The position numbers and the translations under genes were made by a program. The notes under the pieces are model-generated. The model was not told the DNA's origin and ran no database searches. It saw only the letters and a list, made by a program, of their open reading frames with translations. Of a DNA stretch of 64,000 nucleotides, positions 32,676-42,840 are shown piece by piece. The stretch is from Micromussa lordhowensis (lineage: Eukaryota; Cnidaria; Anthozoa; Scleractinia; Lobophylliidae), in the NCBI GenBank assembly GCA_964020085.1, contig OZ026597.1, positions 22,264,221-22,328,220 on the forward strand, in the 5' to 3' direction. How positions within the stretch are numbered: the first letter of the stretch is position 1; every line of letters starts with the position of its first letter.

Positions 32676-34020
32676 CTAGGTCAGTTCATAGTCTCTGAAC
32701 CTTAAAGGAGGTTTAATTATCCGGGTTTGCGTTCTGGTGTTCTCTGGGGAATTCTCTGAAGTGGTACTTTCTGGTGTGGGTCTAAGGGGTCTGACTTGGT
32801 TAGCCTCGGATGCAGGGTTCTCTGTCTCACTGGGTCTGGCAGTTTCCGTAGCTGGCGCTTGTACTAGAGACGGTACAGGTGGTTGGGAGTAGGTACTGTT
32901 CTCTTCAGTCGGAGACGCTATGGGAGGGTTCTTGGAGGGTGTAGCTCGCGGCTCGACAGTGAGGTGCTGTCAAGTGTTGGTAGATTAGGATGTGGGACTG
33001 CTGGCTTGATATGGACACGGTTCCTACGGATGCTGTTATTTGGAGTTTGTATGGTGTTGGATCGAGGTGTGTCTCGCAAAATGACCGTGTCACATATCGA
33101 GGGCCGACTCTTCTGTGTCGCTGGTGGTTTCGCACACACGCGGGAACCGTTACGCAGAGGACTGGGGTGTTTTGGATGCTGACTTGTCGTAGTATTGTTT
33201 ACGCTGAGTTCTTGAGCAACCATCTCCAGGTTGAGTGGCGAGGTCTTTAGAAGGTTATCTGGTGTTGGCAGGGTAGTTCCTGTCCTTCGGCAAAGCATGC
33301 GCTGTGCAGGTGAGGAAGTGTGTTTCTGGGGCGGGGTGTTCTGGTAATTAAGCAGCGCGGTTTGTAGGTCATCAGCTTTAACATTAATTTGGGATACTTT
33401 GACGGTGGCTTCGGCTCTTCCATCTCCTTGGGGTGGTATGGTGAAGAGGTTGTGTGTTGGAATCCGTATTAGGTGACAAAATCGTCATATTCTTTGCAAG
33501 CAAATTGTGGGCCATTGTCAGTATGGCACATCTGTGGGATGCCAAAGCGGGCAAAGTGAGCCTTGGTTTTGCTAATGACGGTGGCTGCGAGGGTATCCTG
33601 AAGTTCGTCGACCTCTATCTAATCCGACAAGTGGCAGACGGTTATCAGGTAGTCCTTCTTTCCATGGGTACAAATGTCTTGGCTCACTAATTGCCATGGC
33701 CGCGTTGGAATTGGCAAGGATTTCATGGGTCTCTTCGTTAGGGTTTTACCATACTGGGTGCATATGGTGCAGTTGTCACACATGCCTGATATTGCCTGCC
33801 TCATGCCCAACCAGAAGAGTACTTCACGGGCCATGCGGATGTACGATTCTGCACCGAAGAGATTCGCGTGTATTTTGCGTAGCATTGTTGACTGCATCGT
33901 TTCTGGGACCAGTACTTGTTGACCCTTGTAAATTACTCCATCGTTTACTGTGAGGTCCACTCTGAAGCTCCAGTATGGGCGCAGATTTGTGGCCCGTTGT
34001 TTATTCTCGGGCCAGTCATG
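32676..34020 (-). pseudogene. Ty3 integrase, broken
   Basis: The N-terminal finger is in 33960-33619 (KIHANLFGAES, GMCDNCTICTQY), followed by ICTHGKKDYLITVCHLSD near the first catalytic Asp. Around 33560-33470 the minus strand reads ARFGIPQMCHTDNGPQFACK with the second catalytic Asp, then a stop, then TTSSPYHP and a one-base deletion that shifts frame before the glutamate region. The C-terminal tail (33298-32918 and on) is rich in Pro, Thr and Arg and ends FRDYELT and stop. It would join element DNA to the chromosome if intact. Confidence 0.8.
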
Positions 34021-34357
34021 TGTGATGGTGCGAGGTAAGAGGTAAGGGTGGAATCCTTTTGAGTTTCTGCCATGAGGAGTTGTTCTGTGACGTCGGTTAG
34101 TCTGGGGTTGTGGTCATTGTACGAGTTTTCTAGTTCAAGGCTGAAGACTTCAAATCCCGTTATTTTAGCATGTGTTGGGGTTGGTAGGGCAGCACGAGAG
34201 AGTGTGTCTGCGATGAGAAGGGTGGTGCCTTTCTTGTACTGTATGTGAACTGATATTGGCGTCTCATGAGCATTCGCTAAAGACGAGCAGGTGCCTTGTT
34301 TAGGGGTTTCCGGCAGATTGTCTCGAGGGGTTGGTGGTCTGTGTGCACTGTTCCATC

Positions 34358-34839
34358 TCATTTCCCGAAGAACCAGAGGTCGAATTTGGCAAATGTGTTG
34401 CAGATTGCGAGGCATTCTTTCTCTATTTGGGAGTAGCGTTGTTCTGTGCTGTTGGAAGTGAATGCAACGGGCTGGAGTTTACCCTCTCTATTTGGTTGGA
34501 GGAGTGCACCACCTAGGCTTTCTACGCTGGCGTCAACTTGGAGTACCACAGGTTTCCCCTGGAGGATTGGGGCAGTTGCAAGTAACTGCTTTGCGCTGCT
34601 GAATGCGTCAGCTTGGGCCTCTGACCAGGAGAATGGGACGTCCTTTTGGGTGAGGGCTGTAAGGGGTCTGATGGTGGTACTCAGGTTTGGTGGGGAATAC
34701 GGTGATAGGTAGTTGGCCATGCCAAGGAACCGTTGGAGGCTGGCTCTGTTTCTTGGTGTGGGCATGGTGGTTATTGCAGCGATTTTGTCGGGGTCTGCTT
34801 TCATTTCATGTTTCGTGATGATATTGCCCATAAATTTAA
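34358..34839 (-). pseudogene. Ty3 RT tail and RNase H, broken
   Basis: After the insertion the frame resumes with FMGNIITKHEMKADPDKIAA and ASLQRFLGMANYLSPYSP (RT connection), then VVLQVDASVESLGGALLQP (RNase H first catalytic Asp) and EKECLAICNTFAKFDLWFFGK. The frame breaks after FFGK; the remaining RNase H tail continues in another frame to about 33945. RNase H would degrade the RNA of the RNA-DNA hybrid. Confidence 0.85.
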
Positions 34840-35375
34840 GGTGATTCCCGGGTAAAAGAACCCGCCATAGATTTCCGATGAAACTTGGTATGGTGTCATT
34901 ACAGTACAAGGAGATGTTAAAAACGTAATAAAAAGAGGGGGTCACCGTGCTTGTTTTCATGCCACGATGCTGACAAATATGGTTATTTTGGTGACTTTTG
35001 GTTATCTCAGTGCGCAACAAATAAGCTCGATTATTTTTCAATGCGGCGTGTTATATCACACAGAATTCGACTGTCTTTGATTGCTTATTCATCTACGTCT
35101 CAGAAGAAATGGCTTCAAATACCCTGCATTATTAACTGATATTTTTATCCTTTAAAGGAAACATAATTTGGACTTGCTCTAATGGGCCCGTTACGTCTCT
35201 ATCTGTAGCATTTATTTCATTTGCCAAAAAAGTAGCCATAGATTTCTGCCAAATTTTTTCTCAGTTATTGCGGATATTGTTCTCATTGAATTTATAAAAT
35301 AAAAAGTGGGGGTCACCGTGCTCGTTTAAGAGGAAATTAGCTTTTATCTCGCTATCGAGCTTAGTTTGAACCAGT

Positions 35376-36263
35376 GTGCACTACAAACCCACAGATTCTC
35401 ATAGTTATTTGTTGTATTCATCTTCACATCCATCACACGTCAAGAATTCCATTCCTTATTCTCAGTTTCTTAGACTTCGTCGCCTTTGTAGTGAGGACTC
35501 TGATTTTTCCTCTAAATCAGAGGAAATGTGCAATTTTTTCGACAAACGTGGATATCCTGCCTCTGTTGTTCAAGCAGGCCATCATCGCGCCCAACAAATT
35601 GATCGGCAGTCAGCACTACAAACGTCTCAGAAGGAGAATAATAATAGAATTCCATTCACCCTCACATTTCACCCTCACAATCACGCAGTAAAAACCATCA
35701 TTCTCAAAAACTTTAAATTACTTCAAAATGATCCCGATACTGGTAGAATCTTTTCGCAACCGCCATTAATTTCATTCAAACGCGACAAAAATATAGGTAA
35801 TTTTTTAGTTAGCAGTGCATTCAAAACGAGTGAACAACCTGGAACTTTTAAATGCGCACGCGCGCGATGTAAAACATGTCCTTTCATTTACAACGTTGAG
35901 AAATTGTCGGGACCCAAGCGATGCATTAAGATCACAGATCATTTTACCTGTACCTCAGCCAATGTCATCTACTGTATAACTTGCACTCTTTGCAAAAAGT
36001 TATATATCGGCGAAACAGGTAGACGACTAGGTGACGGTTTCCGAGAACACCTTCGCGACGTAGAGAAAGACGGTAAAGACGCGTCTAAACCGGTTGCTAG
36101 ACACTTTAGTCTGCCGAATCATTCTAAGCAACATATGGCAGTCTGCGGCCTCTCCCTACATCAGGGAAGCACAGAAAGCCGCAAAACTCTTGAACAAAGA
36201 TTTATTTTTCAAATCGGCACCCTTAATCCTCACGGTATCAACGAACGCTTTACATTCAACTAA
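35376..36263 (+). pseudogene. Penelope-like C-terminal domain with GIY-YIG endonuclease
   Basis: A 295-codon open frame without the RT catalytic motifs. N-terminal third FLRLRRLCSEDSDF...MCNFFDKRGYP resembles the RT thumb region of Penelope-like proteins. From about residue 180, the Cys-rich linker (CARARCKTCPF) leads to VIYCITCTLCKKLYIGETGR, the GIY-YIG core with intact YIG, followed by FREHLRDV and ARHFSLPNHS (H and N of the nuclease). Ends ERFTFN and stop at 36263. The frame is fully open and better preserved than the other Penelope copies, but the protein is N-terminally truncated; the ATG at 35376 is incidental. Confidence 0.85.
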
Positions 36264-36362
36264 TTCATTCTGTTGTTTTTCACGTTACCAGGCACCAACC
36301 AATAGCGTAGCTCCATATTTCTGTATATAAACCACACACAACCCATAATTCCTTGATTCGCT

Positions 36363-36390
36363 CCGACGAAGGGCTAACGCTCGAAACGTC
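36363..36390 (+). ncRNA. Hammerhead-like motif in Penelope 3' tail
   Basis: CCGACGA, then helix II GGGC-TAAC-GCTC (four pairs including one G-U), then GAAACGTC. The conserved core CTGANGA has C in place of T at its second position, so activity is doubtful. It is about 65 nt from the element 3' end. Confidence 0.55.
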
Positions 36391-36568
36391 AGCTTCCGAA
36401 TCTCTTTACGGTGGACAATTCACATTATCAACCCAGTTGATAAAACCAAATTATCTTAGTTCGAAGGAAATCTCTTATGTTTTGTACGCGCGCGCGCTCA
36501 TGTGCGCGCGCTGATGACGCAAAATTCGTGCGCAGTAGGAATGCGCAATGCAAAACTCGGGAATCACC

Positions 36569-37596
36569 TTAACTTCCAGTAGCTTTAATTGCAGCTTCAT
36601 AGGGTTGAGTTTTATGTTCTCTTTGAGGTAACATTCCATTAGCGTGACGAAGCGACGATCATGGTCTTGCTCTGCTTCGATGAAATCTTTGCCCTCGCCA
36701 AAGACTAAAATGTCGTCCGCTATGCAGATGGTACCTGCCAGACCTCCCAGGACAGTCATTAGTCGCATTTGAAACTCTTCGTGGGCACTTGTGATCCTAA
36801 AGGGTAGGCGTTGCCACCGGTACCGGCAAAATGAAGTGTGCATTGTGGGTATCCTACAGGACTCTTCATCCAGTGGGATGTGGAGGAAACCTTCTCGCAC
36901 GTCGACGAGTGAAAAGCATTTTGCCTTACACAGTTTGTGTAGTTGTTCATTAAGGATTGGCATTTGATGAAGTGGACGGAGGATTGCTTTGTTTACTGTC
37001 TGGCTGGGATCAATGCAGATTCTGACTTTCCTGGGCGTTTCCCGGATTATTTCGTTCGAGCACCATGGAGTAAGTTCGTCAACTTTTTCTATGATGCCTG
37101 CTTTCTCATACTTGTCAAGGCCACTCTTTTCTACGGCTCTTTTTGCCACTAGAATGCGGTGGATGGCTATTTGGATGGGTATTGCTGGGTTTAACCGTAA
37201 AGTGCACAGGTGGTCCAAGACAGCCAAGGCCTTCAAAGTTTGCGGCGTATTCTGCCAGGATGTGCTCTTTCTGAAGCTTGCCAGCAGGGGTAATCGTCGG
37301 GTGGCAGGGATTCTAATTGGTTGTGATTGCAACAGAGGTTTGTCGCAGGCACCTGGTGAATTGTTGGGCAGTGTCCCGAGTTGATTGTACTCGGCTGTTG
37401 TTTGAATGTGTGATAAGAGGGCGGGTTTATCGTCCATGATGTCATCCGGTGGGACTTGAAAGGTCAAAGTTTCATACTGGTTGTTTTTTTGGCATACAAG
37501 CTCGACTTGGCCTAAGGGTCTAAGTGGGCGCGTGTTCCCATATGGTATGGTGATTTTGAAATTTGTAATTGTGGGCCCAGGGGTTGAGGGTGGCAA
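36569..37596 (-). pseudogene. Ty3 reverse transcriptase
   Basis: Long minus-strand frame. A protease trace lies just upstream (LQIDTAVSCNTL near 37620-37670, DTA in place of the usual DTG/DSG). RT motifs: KVRICIDPSQTVNKAILRPL, CFSLVDVREGFLHIPLDEES, LPFRITSAHEEFQ, and catalytic IADDILVFGEG (motif normally Y/VxDD). The frame leaves the element at the TTAA insertion near LLEVK, so the last ~30 residues come from the inserted element. Confidence 0.85.
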
Positions 37597-37740
37597 GAGA
37601 GAGAGTGTTGCACGAGACTGCTGTATCGATCTGGAGGGTAACTTGCGTGACGGACGAACCAGTAGCTGAGAGTGGTAATTTCACAAAGTATCCCCTCTTC
37701 TTGGGTGGCTGTGTAGTAACACTGTGTATGCCTTGTGTCT

Positions 37741-38604
37741 CTAGAGAGTAGCATTGCTCCTGGTAGTCCTCAGGATAGAATGCGAAATTTGTGGGTCCAT
37801 CCTTACTGAAGTGGAGGTGGTGTACAGCTTCAGTGCGTCTTCGACTGTTTCCCCAGTTGCCGGGCTAGTAGTTGGGAGAGTTCTGGTGCGTCGGTGGGGT
37901 GGGGAAGGTGGTCCTCGTCTTAATTGCCGTGGTTGTCTATTTGCCAAGAACACCCTGCTGAAGTGGTCATTGATGCCGCACTTGCAGCACGTTTTCCCCC
38001 TTGCCGGACACTGCTTCCAGGGATGAGGTCCTTTCCGGTCCCCACACCAGAGACAGGTGCAAGGTTCTCTGCGTAGCTTCATTTCCTTGTGTCTGATACA
38101 ATGAACTTGTTCCTCAGTTGTTGATTTTGTGGAGTCCGCGATGAGCTTGTTCGCCATGTGGGCCGACTACAATTCTTTTGCTTCCGTCACCACATCTGCC
38201 ATGGACTTAGCCGTGTAGTCAGGCTTGAGGATAGTTTTAAGCAGCTCGGCTCGCATAGCGTCATTGTGGAGGCCAACTACAAATTTGTCACGATACATTT
38301 CGTCGCTAAGGGCGCCATAAGAGCACAGGCTGCCAGCACGTCTAATCTTGACTTCCTATGCTTGCACCGACTCGTTAGGAGATTGGCCAAGACCCCAGAA
38401 CTTGAATCGGTCTGCCGTGAGAGAGCTGCCCGTTGACCCTGTATAGTGAATGCCAAGTTTCTCTTTCCAAATCCAGGGTTTGTTTCTATCTGTCGTCGGT
38501 AATCTGCTTGAATACAGGTACTCGTTGAAACGAGCCTCAAAAGTCTTGACGTTTTCCGAGATATTCCCGCACAAGTTGAGCTCTGGCCGCTTAAGGTCCG
38601 ACAT
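37741..38604 (-). pseudogene. Ty3 gag with zinc knuckle, frameshifted
   Basis: Starts MSDLKRPELNLCGNISENVK at 38604 and continues through several frames, with a nucleocapsid segment CLWCGDRKGPHPWKQCPARG and CCKCGINDHFSRV at about 37950-38060, a double zinc-knuckle pattern. At least two frameshifts between 38450 and 38160. It would form the capsid and bind element RNA. No 5' LTR or primer-binding site was recognised upstream. Confidence 0.7.
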
Positions 38605-39275
38605 GCTTGTGTTTATCCCAGAAGTCGCGGAATGAAAGTTCCTTGGTTTAGAGCTCAGCAGTTTCCGGTACCGTGTCGTTACCGTGATTCAGATATAACG
38701 TTCCCCACAGACATCTTTAGCCTTGCCGATCAAAATTCAGTGATAAACGTTTTTCCTTGTTCTAATGCTCAAGAAATGTAGTAGTTTCTTTGATTAGCAC
38801 TCCAAATATATATGAAACCAAAACGTTGTTTCGCGTCACCCATCCGCCATGTTGTATTGATCCCAAAATGCATTGCATGGTATGTGCAGTGCAGTGTGGG
38901 ACGGATTTAAGATGGCGGACGAACAATTTTTAGTTTTCATCCCAGCAATCTGTTTACATTGCATCAAATAAGACAAATGGTGACTTTATATAATTAAAAA
39001 ACATTAGGGAAGAGGTAATTTTGTACTGTTTTCGAACTGTTTCTCAGTTTCGGGGAATATCGCGTTCTTTATAAGCGTAAACATTAAGGTTCATGCCACT
39101 AAGTACATGCAAGCTTATAATAATAGTGTTTCATTTTCATACTATTTCCGTTTTCTTTTATTTGTGTCTAATTCGAACATATTTTGCCACAAAAATGTTC
39201 CGTTACCGATCGTTTCCCATGATCACTGGACACGGAACCGAAAAAGTGTTACTGATGACGTTTGAAATCCTAGGG
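38605..39275. other. Intergenic, promoter-like inverted CCGCCAT motifs
   Basis: No gene recognised. CATCCGCCATGTTG (38846) and AAGATGGCGGA (38910) form an inverted pair about 65 bp apart around a CCCAAAATGCATTGCATGG stretch. CCGCCATnTT resembles YY1 sites, so this could be a small promoter or a TIR element; the evidence is thin. Confidence 0.35.
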
Positions 39276-39396
39276 CTTGCTTTTGTTGTTCTACTACATG
39301 TATTTCTTCATGCCCGGTAAGACCATTGTTTAAAACCTCCTGCGATAACTAGTAATCCCAACAGAGAAAAAGCCTAGGAGAAGCCTATAATACAAT

Positions 39397-39886
39397 CATT
39401 ACTTGCAAAAAATTTCGGACCATTTTAATTTCGGACAAAATAGTGTCCGAAAATAAAACCGTCCGAAATTTTAAAGCGTCCGAATTTTTTACAGTATAGT
39501 ACAAAACTTTAAAAGTACTTTCTGGGCGACGGCATCACATATTAAAAGCCAATATACATGATATGGCTAAAATTCGGATTAGGCGGCTTTGCTCAGTCGT
39601 TTTTTTTTATCACTGGAAAGGAAAATATTTGTTTCTTGTATGAAAGACAAAAACAGAGATTGAGTTTGTGTTATTTTCTCGTTGGTGTACCCGGCTGTAA
39701 AACCTTGAAGGTACAGTAAAACTATCATTTTCACAGATTTTATTTCAGTCTAATTCAAGTTTTTTAGTCGTAAATTTACTTAAGGCATGTTTCAGCGCAG
39801 TGTCCGAAAATTGTCTGAAATGAGGGAAAAAGTGTCCGAAAATTAAACGTCCAAAATTCTAACGTCCGATTTTTTTGCAAGTAATG
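39397..39886. mobile_element. 490-bp TIR element inside the array
   Basis: Inverted ends CATTACTTGCAAAAAA and TTTTTTGCAAGTAATG. The interior repeats GTCCGAAA and CGGAC motifs in both orientations near each end. Array sequence is collinear on both sides (CTATAATACA ... TATGCCTCAACC). No ORF; superfamily and target duplication unresolved. Confidence 0.75.
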
Positions 39887-41563
39887 TATGCCTCAACCAG
39901 GCAACTCAAGTTTTCGTTTGATCTCAAAATCCAGGGCTCATGTCTTTAGATGTAGTTGCATATCAAAGTACTCACCAGACCTAAAGGAACACAACACTTA
40001 GCTCCAGCTCTCTGAAGTGATTCCCATGTTGTGTTAGCCACCACCTTGGATAACCTCATGGGTGCAGCTGCTCATTTCAACATGGCATTTCCAAGCCGCC
40101 ATGACCTCAGATAACTTCACTGGTCTTCTTGCTGCTCCTCAAAGGGACATACAGTAAAAGCAACTCAATACTTGATATACTCTAATTTGTTCTTAAATAA
40201 AACGAAATGCCCTCACTGATTTGGAGTTGTACATGACTTTTGTTGTTCTACTATTTCTTCATGACAAGTAAGACCATGGGTTGAAATCCCCTGCGATAAC
40301 TAGTAATCATAACAGAGAAAAAAACCAGGAGCATGCTATGATATGTTTCAACTAAGCAACACACCATTTAAAGGTCAAATTTTCCTTTGATCACAAAATC
40401 CAGGACTCATGTCCTTAGATGTAGTTGCACATCAAAGTACTCACAAGACCTATAGGAACACAACAGTCAGCTCCAGCTCTCTGAAGTAATTCCCATGTTG
40501 TGTTAGCCAGCACCTCGGATAACCTCATGGGTGCATCCGTTCATTTCAATATGGCATTTCCAAGCCGCCATGACCTCAGATAACTTCACTGGTCTTCTGG
40601 CTGCTCCTCAAAGGGGCATAAAAGCAACTCAATACTTGATATACTCTAATTTATTCCTAAATAGAATGAAATGCCCTCACTGATTAGGAGTTCTACATAA
40701 CTTTTGTTGTTCTACTATAAGAAGGTTAAACCAAAAATATAAAAAAGCTAATCTACATGTACACTAATTCAGACATATACTTAAAAAAAAAAATTCATGC
40801 CCAGTAAGGGCATGGGATAAAACCTCCTGCAATATTAAACTACATGTACTACTTGCAACGGAGTAAAACCCAGGAGCGGGCTATAATATTTCCTGTATGC
40901 CTCAACCAAGCAACACATCATTTAAAGGTCAAGCTTTCCTTTGATCTCAAAATCCGAAGACGTAGTTGCACATCAAAGTACTCACAAGACCTATAGGAAC
41001 ACAGAAGTTAGTTACAGCTGATTCCCATGTTGTGTTATACATGTAGCCAGCACCTCGGATAACCTCATGGGTGCAGCTACTGGTTTGAACCAGCCATTTT
41101 TCAAGCCCTTATTGACCTCAGATAACTTCATAGGTCTGTATGTTGCTCTGCGAAATACCTAATTTACAGCTCACTTAATATATAAGAATTAAGGTTCTTA
41201 GGAGTTCTACATAACTTTTGTTGTTCTACTATAAGAAGGTTAAACCAAAAATATAAAAAAGCTAATCTACATGTACACTAATTCAGACATATACTTAAAA
41301 TTTTTTTTCATGCCCAGTAAGGGCATGGGATAAAACCTCCTGCAATATTAAACTACATGTACTACTCGCAATGGAGTAAAACCCAGGAGCAGGCTATCAT
41401 ATTACATGCATGCCTCAACCAAGCAACACATCATTTAAAGGTCAAGCTTTCCTTTGATCTCAAAATCCGAAGATGTAGTTGCACATCAAAGTACTCACAA
41501 GACCTATAGGAACACAGAAGTTAGTTACAGCTGATTCCCATGTTGTGTTATAGCAAGCACCTC

Positions 41564-42694
41564 TTATTGGACTTGTCCGCAGCCTTTGACACTGTAGATC
41601 ACTCAATATTGTTGTCAAGACTGCAAGATCGTTTTGGAGTCAAGGGTACTGTGCTCGCATGGTTTAAATCCTACCTGAAGTCTCGCAAGCAATATGTTCA
41701 AGTCAATGACTGCAACTCAACACAGCGCTCTTTGGAACGTGGTGTACCTCAGGGATCTGTTCTGGGCCCCCTTCTCTATCTCCTATACACATCACCCATT
41801 GCCGATATCATCAAGCTCCACAAGTTACGGTATCATCTCTACGCTGATGACACCCAGCTGTATATATCTTTTAAAACTGACTGTAGCTACGATCTCTCAC
41901 TGGCCAAGCGTCGTGTTGAATACTGTGTCAATGATCTTGACTGCTGGATGGTGAATAATGGACTTAAACTTAATCAGGAGAAAACTGAACTTGTCCTTAT
42001 TACCTCACAATTTCGTTCCAGGCCTACCCTAGAGTTCATCCAAGTGGGTGATGAGAAGATTCTACCCAAATCTTCTGCCCGGAATTTGGGGGTTACTATC
42101 GATCATTGTCTAAACTTAACGGAACATGTTAAAAAAATCTGTGTTTCCTGCCACTACCATTTAAGGAACATTGCTAAGATTAGGAAGTACTTGAGCGAAA
42201 ACACCTCTGAAAGTTTAGTACATGCGTTCATTAGCTCTAAACTGGATAACTGTAACTCTTTGTTATATGGACTTCCCAAACACCTTTTAAATAAGCTAAG
42301 ATTAGTACAAAATACTGCTGCACGCATTGTTACGTTAACTAAGCGGTTTGACCATATCACTCCCATCATGTTTCAACTTCACTGGCTACCGTTAAACTAT
42401 CGCATACATTTTAAAATATTGCTTTTAGTGTTCAAATGCCTTAATGGATTGGCACCAACTTATCTATCTGATCTTTTACACTATCATAATAGTCCACGTT
42501 TACTTCGTTCTAGTTTTCAGAATCTTTTAGCTGTGCCTAAATCCAGGTTAAAGACATATGGTGACAGAGCTTTTTCTGTAGTTGCTCCTAGGCTATGGAA
42601 TAAATTGCCTCTTGAACTCAGGAGCGTTACCTCTGTTGACCAGTTTAAAACGCAGTTGAAAACATATTTATTTAAATTGGCTTATGATGTTTAG
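41564..42694 (+). pseudogene. L2/CR1-like reverse transcriptase, C-terminal part
   Basis: An uninterrupted frame encoding [20 protein letters not shown] (RT motif A), [17 protein letters not shown] (motif B), [12 protein letters not shown] (catalytic YADD), KTELVLI, LGVTID and a C-terminal region with [20 protein letters not shown] and [10 protein letters not shown]. The N-terminal endonuclease and fingers are gone. The ATG at 41540 and the first eight codons belong to the array, so the apparent start is accidental. The frame is intact to its stop, indicating recent insertion. Function if complete: target-primed reverse transcription. Confidence 0.9.
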
Positions 42695-42840
42695 TTATTA
42701 GTAGTTTAGTTAATTTTATTGTTATAGCTATTAGTTTTTATATTTTTATAGTTGATTGATTGTTGTACAGCGCTTTGAGCAATTAGTGGACACAGCGCTC
42801 TATAAGTGATTTTATTATTTATTATTATTATTATTATTAT
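41564..42840 (+). mobile_element. 5'-truncated L2/CR1-like LINE inside the array
   Basis: Left junction lies after CAAGCACCTC and right junction before AACCTCATGG; in other units these are joined by GGAT, so four bases were lost and there is no target duplication. The 3' end holds an AGCGCT/AGCGCT pair and a terminal (ATT)n tract, as in L2/CR1-group LINEs. Only the C-terminal half of the RT protein remains. Confidence 0.85.

Larger units (their letters stand above)
35371..36454 (+). mobile_element. 5'-truncated Penelope-like element inside the TTAA element
   Basis: Flanked by CTTAGTTTGAA (35360-35370) and CTTAGTTCGAA (36455-36465), an 11-bp target duplication with one mismatch; the empty TTAA copy near 47871-47882 shows the site once. 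The 1084-bp insert holds the C-terminal coding part and a 3' tail with a hammerhead-like motif. Confidence 0.85.
34840..36568. mobile_element. TTAA-flanked TIR element (copy 1) carrying a Penelope insertion
   Basis: Ends GGTGATTCCCGGGT and, inverted, GGTGATTCCCGAGT, flanked by TTAA at 34836-34839 and 36569-36572. It sits in the RT of the minus-strand Ty3 element. Without its internal Penelope fragment (35371-36465) it would be about 634 bp, like the 625-bp copy at 47352-47976. TTAA targets are used by PiggyBac and Kolobok; the GG terminus does not suit PiggyBac, so Kolobok-like is a tentative guess. No transposase. Confidence 0.85.
32573..38604 (-). mobile_element. Degenerate Ty3/gypsy element (K02A2.6-like), split by a TTAA element
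   Basis: Minus-strand remnants in the usual order gag, zinc knuckle, protease, RT, RNase H, integrase, ending in a TAG at 32676-32678 and a polypurine tract near 32573-32583. The RT is separated from the rest by the TTAA-flanked insertion 34840-36568; similarity joins across it. Several stops and frameshifts make it non-functional. The protein family is that commonly annotated as uncharacterized protein K02A2.6-like in cnidarians. In contrast to the 21-28 kb element, integrase is last, as in ordinary Ty3 elements. Confidence 0.85.

Noticed and set aside
32883..33298. Plus-strand and alternative minus-strand ORFs over the integrase tail
   Set aside because: Shadows of the decayed Ty3 pol frame, which explains the sequence better.
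34926..35041. Minus-strand ORF start shared with 47553-47209
   Set aside because: Shared only because both are in copies of the TTAA element; in copy 1 it merely runs into the Ty3 frame.
38600..38760. 5' LTR of the minus-strand Ty3 element
   Set aside because: I looked for a TGTTAGGGAC-like start and a primer-binding site upstream of gag and found neither; the 5' end seems lost or too diverged.
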